From Oceanospirillaceae bacterium (lineage in GTDB: Bacteria > Pseudomonadota > Gammaproteobacteria > Pseudomonadales > Balneatricaceae), in the NCBI GenBank assembly GCA_013215375.1, contig JABSRB010000008.1, positions 1 through 50,987 of the forward strand: 50,987 nucleotides of DNA, in the 5' to 3' direction. Of the stretch, positions 26,585-35,200 are shown one piece after another (the stretch's first letter is position 1; every line of letters begins with the position of its first letter). The position numbers and the translations under genes were made by a program. The notes beneath the pieces are model-generated. The model was given only the letters and a program-made list of their open reading frames with translations. It did no database searches and was not told where the DNA came from.

Positions 26585-28381
26585 TTAGTGTTGTGTATTC
26601 CACAGCGCTAACTTCTGCTTGATAGTCTGCTCAATACCCGCTTCATCTAATCCACAGATACTTAATTGCTGCTCGCGTGTGCCGTGAGGGATAAGCTTAT
26701 CGGGAATGCCTAAGTGGCAAATACGCACTAGTTTTTCAGCTAAAAACTCACTCACCGCAGTACCTGCTCCCCCGGCGATAGCATGATCTTCCAAGGTAAA
26801 TAGATACTGATGCTGTTGCAGTAATTGGGTGAGTAGCTGGGTATCCAAAGGTTTTACGAAGCGCATATCGACCAAAGTGAGATCATATTTATCGGCGACA
26901 ATTTTAGCGCTGGCTAACAGCGGCCCAAAGTTTAGCAGCGCCGCTTTGCTATTGCCTGTTCTCAACAGTTCTGCTCTGGCTAAAGGGATGGTGGCATTTT
27001 TATCTTTGATGATAGAGTCGGCACCTGTGCCTCTTGGGTAACGAATCGCTACTGGCCCGGTAAAGTGCATGGCAGAATTGAGTGCCAGCCATAATTCCCG
27101 CTCACAGCTAGGAGTCATGATGGTGGTGTTGGGAATAGTGCGTAGCGCTGCAATATCGTAGCAGCCAGCATGAGTGGCTCCGTCTTGCCCTACTAATCCC
27201 GCCCGATCTACCGCCAAGATAACGTTTAAATTTTGAATGGCGATATCGTGAATAAATTGATCGTAACCGCGCTGTAAAAAGGTCGAGTAAATCGCCACTA
27301 CTGGTTTTATATCGGCACAAGCTAAGCCCGCCGCAAAAGTGAGAGCGTGTTGCTCTGCGATAGCGACATCAAAAAATCGCTGCGGATAACGCTGCGCAAA
27401 CGCGACTAGATCAGAGCCCTCTTTCATCGCGGGGGTGATAGCGACTAATTGTGCATCAACGGCGGCACGTTCTAACATCCACTGGCCAAATATGTTGGCA
27501 AAAGTCGGCTTTTTTGCCTTGGTGCTGACTTTTTTGAGCGCATCGATAGGTTCTAATTTGGTGATCGCATGATAGCCAACGGGGTCGCTTTCAGCGGGTG
27601 TATAACCTTTGCCTTTTTTGGTAATGATATGTAAAAATTGTGGCCCGGATTCAGCTAACGCCAATTGTAGTGCGGGTAATAGCTCTGCCAGATTGTGTCC
27701 ATCTATCGGGCCGGTGTAATTAAAGGCCAGCGCTTCAAAAAGGGCAGTATTGGTGGCTTGGGTGTTCTTTAACTGCTTGGATAAATATTTAGCCAGCCCG
27801 CCTTCGTTGGCAGAGATAGACATGTCATTATCATTGAGAATAACCAGCAAGTTAGCATCCACATGGGAGGCGTGGTTGAGTGCTTCAAACGCTTGGCCAG
27901 CGGTCAGAGCGCCATCGCCAATCACAGCAACGCTCTTATAGGGTAAACCGTTCAGCTTGTCGCCAATGCACAGGCCTAATGCAGCGCTAATAGAAGTGCT
28001 GGAGTGTCCGGTGCCAAAAACGTCATAGGCGCTCTCGCTACGCGCCGGAAACGGGTGCAAGCCATTGAGCTGGCGCATGCTGAGCATTGCCTCGCGTCTG
28101 CCGGTAAGAATTTTGTGCGGATAGCTCTGATGTCCCACATCCCAAATAAGATGATCACGGGGGGTATCGAGTAGAAAATGTAACGCTACGCTCAGTTCAA
28201 TGACGCCTAAGCCGCCGCCAAAGTGACCGCCGGTTTGGCCAACACAGTACAGTAAAAAAGTGCGTAACTGCTCGCAGACCAGCGTCAATTCGCTCTTGTC
28301 TAATGCCCTTAGATCACTGGGATCATTAATGCGATCAAGTAGTGCTGTGCGAGGTCTCTCGTGGGGTATCTGGTTATACAT
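26585..28381 (-). CDS. dxs: 1-deoxy-D-xylulose-5-phosphate synthase
   Basis: Thiamine-diphosphate enzyme joining pyruvate and glyceraldehyde-3-phosphate, entry step of the MEP isoprenoid pathway. 598 residues, slightly shorter than E. coli Dxs (620). Seen: WDVGHQSYPHKILTGRR (80-96), GTGHSSTSISAALG, the TPP motif GDGALTAG (155-162) to NDNDMSIS, AEQHALTFAAGLA with the catalytic glutamate, and DRAGLVGQDGATHAG. Some positions differ from the usual consensus (HFGGGLG for HFASGLG; NGLHPFP for SGFP). Last gene of xseB-ispA-dxs; its ATG overlaps the ispA TAA by one base (TAATG), implying coupled translation. Confidence 0.96.
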   Translation of the reverse strand: MYNQIPHERPRTALLDRINDPSDLRALDKSELTLVCEQLRTFLLYCVGQTGGHFGGGLGVIELSVALHFLLDTPRDHLIWDVGHQSYPHKILTGRREAMLSMRQLNGLHPFPARSESAYDVFGTGHSSTSISAALGLCIGDKLNGLPYKSVAVIGDGALTAGQAFEALNHASHVDANLLVILNDNDMSISANEGGLAKYLSKQLKNTQATNTALFEALAFNYTGPIDGHNLAELLPALQLALAESGPQFLHIITKKGKGYTPAESDPVGYHAITKLEPIDALKKVSTKAKKPTFANIFGQWMLERAAVDAQLVAITPAMKEGSDLVAFAQRYPQRFFDVAIAEQHALTFAAGLACADIKPVVAIYSTFLQRGYDQFIHDIAIQNLNVILAVDRAGLVGQDGATHAGCYDIAALRTIPNTTIMTPSCERELWLALNSAMHFTGPVAIRYPRGTGADSIIKDKNATIPLARAELLRTGNSKAALLNFGPLLASAKIVADKYDLTLVDMRFVKPLDTQLLTQLLQQHQYLFTLEDHAIAGGAGTAVSEFLAEKLVRICHLGIPDKLIPHGTREQQLSICGLDEAGIEQTIKQKLALWNTQH

Positions 28382-29268
28382 TAGTGATTGCGTTCTACGA
28401 TATATTGGGCGAGTTCCCGCAGGGGCTGGGCTTTAGGGCCCAATATCTCGGTGGCTTGTAAGGCCTGCTGGTAAAGTTGTGCCAGCTTGTCTTTCGCGCC
28501 ATCTAAGCCTAATAATGCTGGATAAGTGGGTTTGTTCAGCGATAGATCAGATCCCTGCGGTTTTCCCAGAGTTTGGGTATCAGAGGTAATATCTAAAATG
28601 TCATCTTGCACTTGAAAGGCGAGGCCGATGGCGCTGGCATAACCAGTGTAAGCCGCGTGTTGTTCTGGGGTTACTTCGCAGTTGGCACTGAGTATGCCCA
28701 GTTCAACGGCTGCGCTGAGGAGTGCGCCCGTCTTGTGTTCGTGCATGGCTTCTAGCTGTGCCAAATTTAAAGGCTTATCGACGTGTGCTAAATCAAAAGC
28801 TTGCCCTGCCACCATGCCTGCATCGCCGCTGGCAGTGGTGAGAGTCTTCAGCATTTTTAATTGTCTGCCGGCCGCTAAATCATTATTTTGCTCACACAGC
28901 CACTCAAAGGCAATGCATTGCAGGGCGTCGCCTGCCAAAATCGCAGTGGCGTGGTCAAATTTTATGTGGCAAGTTGGCTGGCCGCGACGTAAATCGTCAT
29001 CGTCCATGGCCGGTAAGTCATCGTGTACTAAAGAGTAGCTATGTACAGCCTCGATGGCGCAAGCGGCGGCATCGGCATTGTTAAGATCCCCGGTTAAACT
29101 TTGATTAACCAAGTACACCAGCGCCGGGCGAACACGTTTACCGCCGTTAAAAATGCTATAGCGCATCGCCTGCTGCAGAGTATCTTGAATAGAGCTGTGC
29201 GAGAGGCGCTGTGTTAACTGTTGTTCAACCCGCTGGCAATAAATCGCTAAATCTTCTGTGATAGCCAC
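28381..29268 (-). CDS. ispA: Geranyl/farnesyl diphosphate synthase
   Basis: Chain-elongating prenyltransferase making farnesyl diphosphate for quinone and undecaprenyl synthesis. 295 residues. Aspartate-rich motifs D83-D-L-P-A-M-D89 and D222-D-I-L-D226, with the upstream GGKRVRPALVYL and the central AGQAFDLAHVD, define the short-chain trans-prenyltransferase family. Start appears to be GTG at 29268, 6 bases after xseB. Downstream it overlaps dxs by one base. Confidence 0.96.
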   Translation of the reverse strand: MAITEDLAIYCQRVEQQLTQRLSHSSIQDTLQQAMRYSIFNGGKRVRPALVYLVNQSLTGDLNNADAAACAIEAVHSYSLVHDDLPAMDDDDLRRGQPTCHIKFDHATAILAGDALQCIAFEWLCEQNNDLAAGRQLKMLKTLTTASGDAGMVAGQAFDLAHVDKPLNLAQLEAMHEHKTGALLSAAVELGILSANCEVTPEQHAAYTGYASAIGLAFQVQDDILDITSDTQTLGKPQGSDLSLNKPTYPALLGLDGAKDKLAQLYQQALQATEILGPKAQPLRELAQYIVERNH

Positions 29269-29274
29269 GGGTTA

Positions 29275-29508
29275 TTACTCGCTTTCGAAGGGGACGCTGG
29301 TTAGGTCACCATTTTTTTCTGTCAAAATCTGTACTTTTTGCTCGGCTTCTTCAAGCATTTTTTGGCACTGGCGGGTCAGCTTAACCCCCTCTTCAAAAGC
29401 ACTTAAAGAATCGTCGAGGGATAAATCACCCGTTTCCATTCTGGTCACTAGGTTTTCTAAATCCGCCAGAGATTGCTCAAAAGAAGGCGCTTTTTTACGA
29501 GAAGTCAT
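29275..29508 (-). CDS. xseB: Exodeoxyribonuclease VII small subunit
   Basis: Small subunit of the nuclease that degrades single-stranded DNA, partner of XseA encoded elsewhere. The frame is open to 29547, but the ATG at 29508 is preceded by AGGT at 7 bases and gives 77 residues, the normal family size. Signature: [35 protein letters not shown], then a coiled-coil C-terminal helix ([12 protein letters not shown]). First gene of the isoprenoid operon. Confidence 0.94.
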   Translation of the reverse strand: MTSRKKAPSFEQSLADLENLVTRMETGDLSLDDSLSAFEEGVKLTRQCQKMLEEAEQKVQILTEKNGDLTSVPFESE

Positions 29509-29949
29509 GGTGTTACCTGTGTTGTACAACTGGGAATGTGAGCTCACAAAAACTGTTTATGACTATATTTTACAATCAACAGTTGAAGATGCTAGTTAAA
29601 AAGCTAATGCTAAACTATGCAGCCATTGCTCAACAAGCTATATTGAAGATGTTTTTGGGGCAAACACTTAATAATTGCTAGTATCTGCCGATATATCATT
29701 AGCTTAGCCTAATAGTGAATGTACGAGGGTTGTCGGCTCCATTTAATGAAACAATCCAAAGTCGCTATCACTAGGTTAACTTACCCATTAAGCTCTTTTT
29801 CTGAGTGATGGATGAAAGAAAAAGCTTTAAATTTCGTTATTTATATAAATATTCATCACTCACAGTGATAAATAGTCCTATTATTAGAATATACAATTAT
29901 TAGAGAGACAGCTGCCAACGAGCAGGCGCTGTAGTGAGAGGAGTTTCAT
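29509..29949. other. 441-bp divergent promoter region between xseB and pomA
   Basis: AT-rich region that must hold promoters for the leftward xseB operon and the rightward pomAB operon. I see a flagellar-type promoter candidate at 29668-29694 and a short inverted repeat ATCACT-cac-AGTGAT near 29855. No ORF of its own is supported. Confidence 0.55.
29668..29694 (+). promoter_or_regulatory. Candidate flagellar sigma-28 (FliA) promoter
   Basis: TTAA, 15 bases, then GCCGATAT, against the FliA consensus TAAA-N15-GCCGATAA: one mismatch in each element. It points toward pomA and lies about 255 bases before its start, a long leader. FliA control would fit a stator gene. Confidence 0.4.
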
Positions 29950-30708
29950 GTGGATATAGCCACGATTGTTGGTTTGTTAGGTGCTTTTGGCATAGTAATA
30001 GCTGCCATGGCAACAGGGGGCGATTTAGGCGTTTTCGTCAACACCCCGTCATTATTGATTGTTATGGGTGGAGCTACCTTTGTTGTACTGATTAAATTTA
30101 CCTTAGCGCAGTTTCTCGGTGTAGGTAAAGTGATGGGCAAGGCATTTATGTTTAAGTCCGTCAAAGTTGAAGATATTATCGCCGAGACTGTTGATATGGC
30201 AGACGCCGCTCGCAAAGGGGGGTTGCTGTCACTGGAGGACAAAAAGGCCAGCGTCGATTTTATGAACAGAGGGGTGCAGTTGCTGGTCGATGGCCATGAT
30301 CCCGAAGTGGTAAGAACACTGTTAAACAAAGAAAAAAAACTGACCACTGATAGGCATTCATCAGCGATCAATATTTTTAAGGCGATAGGTGACGTTGGTC
30401 CCGCCATGGGCATGATTGGTACACTGGTTGGATTGGTACAGATGTTATCTAACATGAGTGACCCTAAATCGATCGGACCATCGATGGCGGTCGCACTATT
30501 GACCACTTTGTACGGCTCAATGTTGGCGACCATGTTTGCCTTGCCGATTGCCGATAAGCTAGAAATACGGCGTGATGAGGAAGAGCTCAATCAAGCCTTG
30601 ATCATTGATGGCTTGCTAGCGATTCAGGCGGGACAAAATCCGCGAGTGATTGAACAGATGTTGAATAACTACCTTCCCGAGAAGAAACGCCCGGCGGAAG
30701 AGGACTAA
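29950..30708 (+). CDS. pomA: Flagellar motor stator protein PomA (MotA/ExbB family)
   Basis: Inner-membrane stator subunit that couples ion flow to flagellar rotation. 252 residues. The start MDIATIVGLLGAFGIVIAAM and GGDLGVFVNTPSLLIVMGGA are like Na+-type PomA. Four membrane segments, with a long cytoplasmic loop between the second and third (about 55-145), are visible. GDVGPAMGMIGTLVGLVQML and PSMAVALLTTLYGSMLATM form the third and fourth. Start is GTG with AGAGGAG ahead; an overlapping ATG at 29948 is out of frame. pomB follows after 5 bases. Confidence 0.94.
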   Translation: MDIATIVGLLGAFGIVIAAMATGGDLGVFVNTPSLLIVMGGATFVVLIKFTLAQFLGVGKVMGKAFMFKSVKVEDIIAETVDMADAARKGGLLSLEDKKASVDFMNRGVQLLVDGHDPEVVRTLLNKEKKLTTDRHSSAINIFKAIGDVGPAMGMIGTLVGLVQMLSNMSDPKSIGPSMAVALLTTLYGSMLATMFALPIADKLEIRRDEEELNQALIIDGLLAIQAGQNPRVIEQMLNNYLPEKKRPAEED

Positions 30709-30713
30709 TTTAA

Positions 30714-31649
30714 ATGAGTGAAGAAGCAGAAGAAGATTGTCCCGTCTGTGTCCCCGGTCTGCCAGCATGGCTGGCCACCTTTGGGGATTTAATGGCACTA
30801 TTGATGTGCTTCTTTGTACTTTTATTATCATTTTCAGAAATGGATGTACTGAAGTTTAAGCAGCTCGCAGGTTCAATGCGCGAGGCGTTTGGCGTGCAAA
30901 ACCAGATTAAAGTAGAAGATGTGCCTAAGGGTACCTCGATCATCGCGCAGGAGTTCTCACCGGGTCGTCCTGAACCCACACCGCTTAACGAAGTACGGCA
31001 AATGACCGTAAACAACGATATGAATACCTTGGATATTCGATCGGAGAAAGGCGAGTCAGATGTCTTAGACAGCCTGCAGGGTGAAGCGGAACGCATGAAA
31101 GAGGAAGAGAAAAAAGAGCAGGCTAAAAAAGATGCGATACAATTTGCTGCGGTTCTATCTCAGGAAATTGATGAAGGTAGTATTGAGATTGAAACTGATG
31201 GTAAAAAAATTATTATTCGCGTGCAGGAAAAAGGCTCGTTTGTCTCAGGGTCGGCCAGGCTTAAAGACGATTACATTCCAGTCATCGCTAAAATCCGTGA
31301 TTTGCTCTTAACCATTAAAGGAAAAATTAGCATTGAGGGTCACACGGACAATATCCCCGCTGATGGTAAAATATTTACCTCTAACTGGGATCTTTCAGCG
31401 GCGCGCGCACTAGCGGTTGCCAATGAAATATTTGCCGATGTTAGAATCAAACAAAAGAAATTTGAGATCGTCGGCAGGGCAAACACTAGACCTTTAGTAC
31501 CCAATAACACCGCCGCTAATCGCGCCACTAACCGTCGTGTAGAAATTATTATTGAACGCGGCAAAGATAATGAAAAAATCGACCGTATCACGGTCAAAGA
31601 AGCCACAGATACCGCATCTGATGCGCTTAGAAGCGAAGAGATTTTCTAG
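30714..31649 (+). CDS. pomB: Flagellar motor stator protein PomB (MotB/OmpA-like)
   Basis: Second stator subunit, anchoring the stator to peptidoglycan. 311 residues. One membrane helix (about 20-42) carries the ion-binding D25 in TFGDLMALLMCFFVLLLSF. A periplasmic linker with a charged helical part (GEAERMKEEEKKEQAKKDA) follows, then an OmpA-type peptidoglycan-binding domain at about 170-285 (ISIEGHTDNIPADG, NWDLSAARALAVANE, NRATNRRVEIII). With PomA it probably uses Na+, as in other marine gammaproteobacteria; ion choice is inference. Confidence 0.94.
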   Translation: MSEEAEEDCPVCVPGLPAWLATFGDLMALLMCFFVLLLSFSEMDVLKFKQLAGSMREAFGVQNQIKVEDVPKGTSIIAQEFSPGRPEPTPLNEVRQMTVNNDMNTLDIRSEKGESDVLDSLQGEAERMKEEEKKEQAKKDAIQFAAVLSQEIDEGSIEIETDGKKIIIRVQEKGSFVSGSARLKDDYIPVIAKIRDLLLTIKGKISIEGHTDNIPADGKIFTSNWDLSAARALAVANEIFADVRIKQKKFEIVGRANTRPLVPNNTAANRATNRRVEIIIERGKDNEKIDRITVKEATDTASDALRSEEIF

Positions 31650-31657
31650 ATAACCAC

Positions 31658-31681
31658 AAGGCCGCTTTTTACAGCGGCCTT
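31658..31681 (+). terminator. GC-rich hairpin after pomB
   Basis: Perfect 8-bp stem AAGGCCGC / GCGGCCTT with an 8-base loop (TTTTTACA), 9 bases after the pomB stop. It lacks a T-run after the stem, so termination may be partial or Rho-assisted. Confidence 0.6.
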
Positions 31682-32218
31682 GGCTCTGGTTGCAAAGGTT
31701 TTATCCATATTCTGATCAGCGCACCAATCGCAATTTGATGAATGTCATTTATTAGCCAAGGCTTCCCAGTTCTTAATTCTGCTCGCGACTGACTTTATGG
31801 CTGCAGGCTTTAGGGAAGGTGCCTGTTTATCGCTAGCCGAGTAGAGCGAACAGCTAAAACCAAGCCATCCCCCCTCTTAGAAGTTATTAATTCATAGATA
31901 GATGTTATAGGTGCCTTTTCTGTAATAAATATCTATATATTGTTGTCTCTAAAGCATGTTTTCTTTAGGTCAGGTTAAGCTGAAATAAATGATTAAGCAT
32001 GAAAATAGTGGCACATTTGTGACAGTAAAACATCTTAGTCAGCAGCATTTTACGATCCAATATGAATTCAAAAAATTGGTTTTTCTTCTGGAAAGTTAAC
32101 CACTTATTCAGTAAAAGTGATCTTATATATTGAATGCTGTTTTTTTTACAAAAAACCAAAAAAATCGAAATTCTCTACTACACTTTATATAGGGTTAATA
32201 AAATTTAGGTGTAGAGAA
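31682..32218. other. 537-bp AT-rich leader region of the giant adhesin gene
   Basis: No supported ORF. Strongly AT-rich in its second half (31900-32170), as expected of a regulated promoter region bound by nucleoid proteins. The only clear element is the RBS-overlapping hairpin at 32171-32218. Confidence 0.55.
32171..32218 (+). promoter_or_regulatory. Possible RBS-sequestering hairpin of the adhesin gene
   Basis: TTCTCTAC at 32171-32178 is exactly complementary to GTAGAGAA at 32211-32218, which ends at the base before the adhesin ATG and overlaps its purine-rich RBS (AGGTGTAGAGAA). Pairing would hide the ribosome site behind a 32-base loop. The stem is only 8 bp. Confidence 0.4.
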
Positions 32219-35200
32219 ATGGCGACAATAGTTGGTGTAGTAAGCTCCATCCAAGGGCAAATAATTATCACTGGTTTATCTGGTGTTTCCAAAGTGTTAG
32301 CTGTTGGGGATACCGTTGACAGTGATGCGGTACTGTCGGGATCAAATCCGACGCAAACAGTAATCGTTACGCTCAATAATGGTCAGAGTATCAGTCTGCC
32401 AGAAGGACAGCAGTGGCAATTGGAAAAAGGTTTATTCACTCCTGATGAACCAGCCGCGCAAGAGCAAGATGCTACGGCGTCCGATTCTTCGCCAGAATCT
32501 GTTGTTGATAACCCAGAAGTTTCTGATCAAGAATCAGAGCAAAATGGCGAAGTGAGCCAGAGCTCCGCAGAGATAAGCTCGGTGATACCTGAGCAGGAGT
32601 CACTAGATGACGCTGCACAACAGGCAGCTGCAGAGATTACTAACCCAGACAACAATATCCCCAATCCAGCCTTGTCGGTTGTCGATCAAGATAACTCAGA
32701 GGCAAGCTCGCGGTCGGTCGAGGATGAGTTGGCTAGTAGCAATCAAACTTCTGAGACACAAGATCAAGCAACAGATTCTGACAATAGTTTGCCAGAAAAT
32801 GAGAGCAGTTCCCTGCCGTTGCGCGAAGCTCACTCTACTTTTCTGATCGAGAGAACTCGCCCCGATGCTAGTGAAGGTGAGCTGCTTTTTGGTAGCGCGA
32901 CTGAAATCACCCCAAGAGTGGCCAGTAGTGTAACAGCTACTGCAGAGACTCAAGTATTTGTCAGTAATTTTACCGAACTATCTTCAAATGCTAGTCATGA
33001 GAGTTTTCTTAGCAGTTTTGCCGGGGTCATTACCGGCGGGCGTAGACCGACGCTACGGGAGCTGCGCGAGTTAGGAGTCAGGGGGTTAAATACCGATAAT
33101 ATCAGTGGAGTGCAAAACAACATCGACAGAAATGTCGATCAAATCAGCGATTTAAATGATTTACAGGACGTCTCTAACGAAGCTATTGCAGCACTGCAAA
33201 ACATCGCTGCTGCCGCCACTGCAAACAATGCCACGGCCAGCTTGATCGCTCTGGACAGCTATCTAGTGATTGGGGTGGCGGGGGTTAGCGCCAGCAATCA
33301 GCAATTTATTAACTCGGCCTATAACTCCAGTGCCATTGATTCCTCAAGGGCGAACAGTGTCGAAGATATCCAGCGCATAGTAAATGCTGTCAACAAAATG
33401 CAGCAGCTGATGCTCTTTGGCGATGCCGTTTTACAACCTACAGTGCAAGATTATGTAGATATAGGGGTTGGCGGTGTAGACGTAGGCGGCGAACTGAGTT
33501 TGTTAAATACCGTGGTCGCTGCAAAAAGCAGCGGGCAACTGCAAAACGTTGCTCAATTACAGCAGCTGGGCGACGCAGTACAAAAACTGTTAGCGGGATT
33601 GAGTAACAGTGGTGACAATGGCCAGCCAAGTCGAGAAGCATTGGAGCTGTTAGGTGTCACTGGGATTGGCGATAACTTGTCCGCGTTGCAGCAAAGTTTA
33701 GGTACTAAAGTGACAGCCGATGTCGACAGCTTGGCTGAGTTGCAGCAAATCACCAACGCAGTTAATAGTGCAGTGCAAGGTGCACTCACTGAGATTGCTG
33801 AGGCTGCGCAGAACAACAATGCAGCTACCCTTGATCTGGCTCTCTATCAAAGCGCAGGAATTATTGGGGTGGATGCAACTAACCTAGGGCTATTCAATAA
33901 TTTACTGGATAATGCGGCGATCAATGCGGCCAGTGTTGACACTAGGGCAGAGTTACAACAGCTGATAGACAGCTATATAATCATTATTGACAGCGCGGAT
34001 GGGGTTGCTGGCAACGGGCAAAAACCGACAGGGGAGCACTATCAAAGTTTGACCATTAGTGGTGTCGAAAGCGCGGCTGAAATCTCACTGCTTGGGGATG
34101 TGTTGGATAGCAAATCCCTGGGGGAAGTGGATACTCTAGGGGAGTTACAAGTGTTGGCAGAGGCTGTTGCCGTGCTGATGGATACAGCCGCTGGAGGCGC
34201 GGGGCCCAGTCTTAATCAATTGCAGTTGTTGGGTGTTAGTGGACTGCAAGCTTCTGATATGCCGAAGGTTTTGCATAGACTTGGAGCAGCCAGTGACGAC
34301 GGTTCCGATTTTAGTTCAGTGTCCAAGTTACAGTTGCTTATCAACAATACCAATACAGCGGATCCTCAGGCGCTGTTAGATATTCAAAATGCGGCGCAGA
34401 CCGACAGCGCCTCAGATTCTAGCCCGGCCGTGAGTGTCTACCTCAATGCCGCCATCAGTGGTGTCAATAGTGCCAATTTGGCGGCGATAAACTCTGTGCT
34501 CAACAGTGTCGCTATCACCGGCAGCAGTGTCGATAGCAGCCTAAAATTGCAGACCATGGTCGACGCTTACAACATAGTACTAGCAGCGGCCGACTCGCTG
34601 TTTGATGCAGATGCAAAACCGCTGCAAAGTGACTACCTAGCATTGGGTATCAGCAGTGTTGATTCCAGTGTCAAACAGAGTTTGCTGGGGGACGTGATTG
34701 ACTCAAGTCAAAACATTGCAGTGGATAGCTATACAAAACTAGTGACTTTGGCAGATGCAGTGGCGGCAGTGTTTAGCAATGCTTCAGCGACCGGTAATGC
34801 CACTTTGGCGCAATTGCAATTATTGGGTTTAAACACGCTCAACGAGGATAATTTAACGGCGGTACAAAGTGCTATTGCTGGTACGCCTAACGACGGCAGT
34901 GGGGTACAAAACCTCAGTGTTTTACAAGCGATAACCACTGCGGCCGCATCACTTGCGGATGCCGCACTACTGAATTTGCGCAACGCGGCACAAAACAGTA
35001 GTGCCACTGCTACCGATCCCGGGGTCTCTGTATATTCTGATGCGGGTATAGACGGAGTTGGCGCAGGCAATTTGGCGGCGATTAATTCCTCCCTAAACGC
35101 GGCAAGTGGCACTGATGTAGACACATTTGCAGAGCTACAGCAGCGCGTCGATAGCTATAATATATTATTAAATGCTGCGGATGGTGTCGGTGATGCCGAC

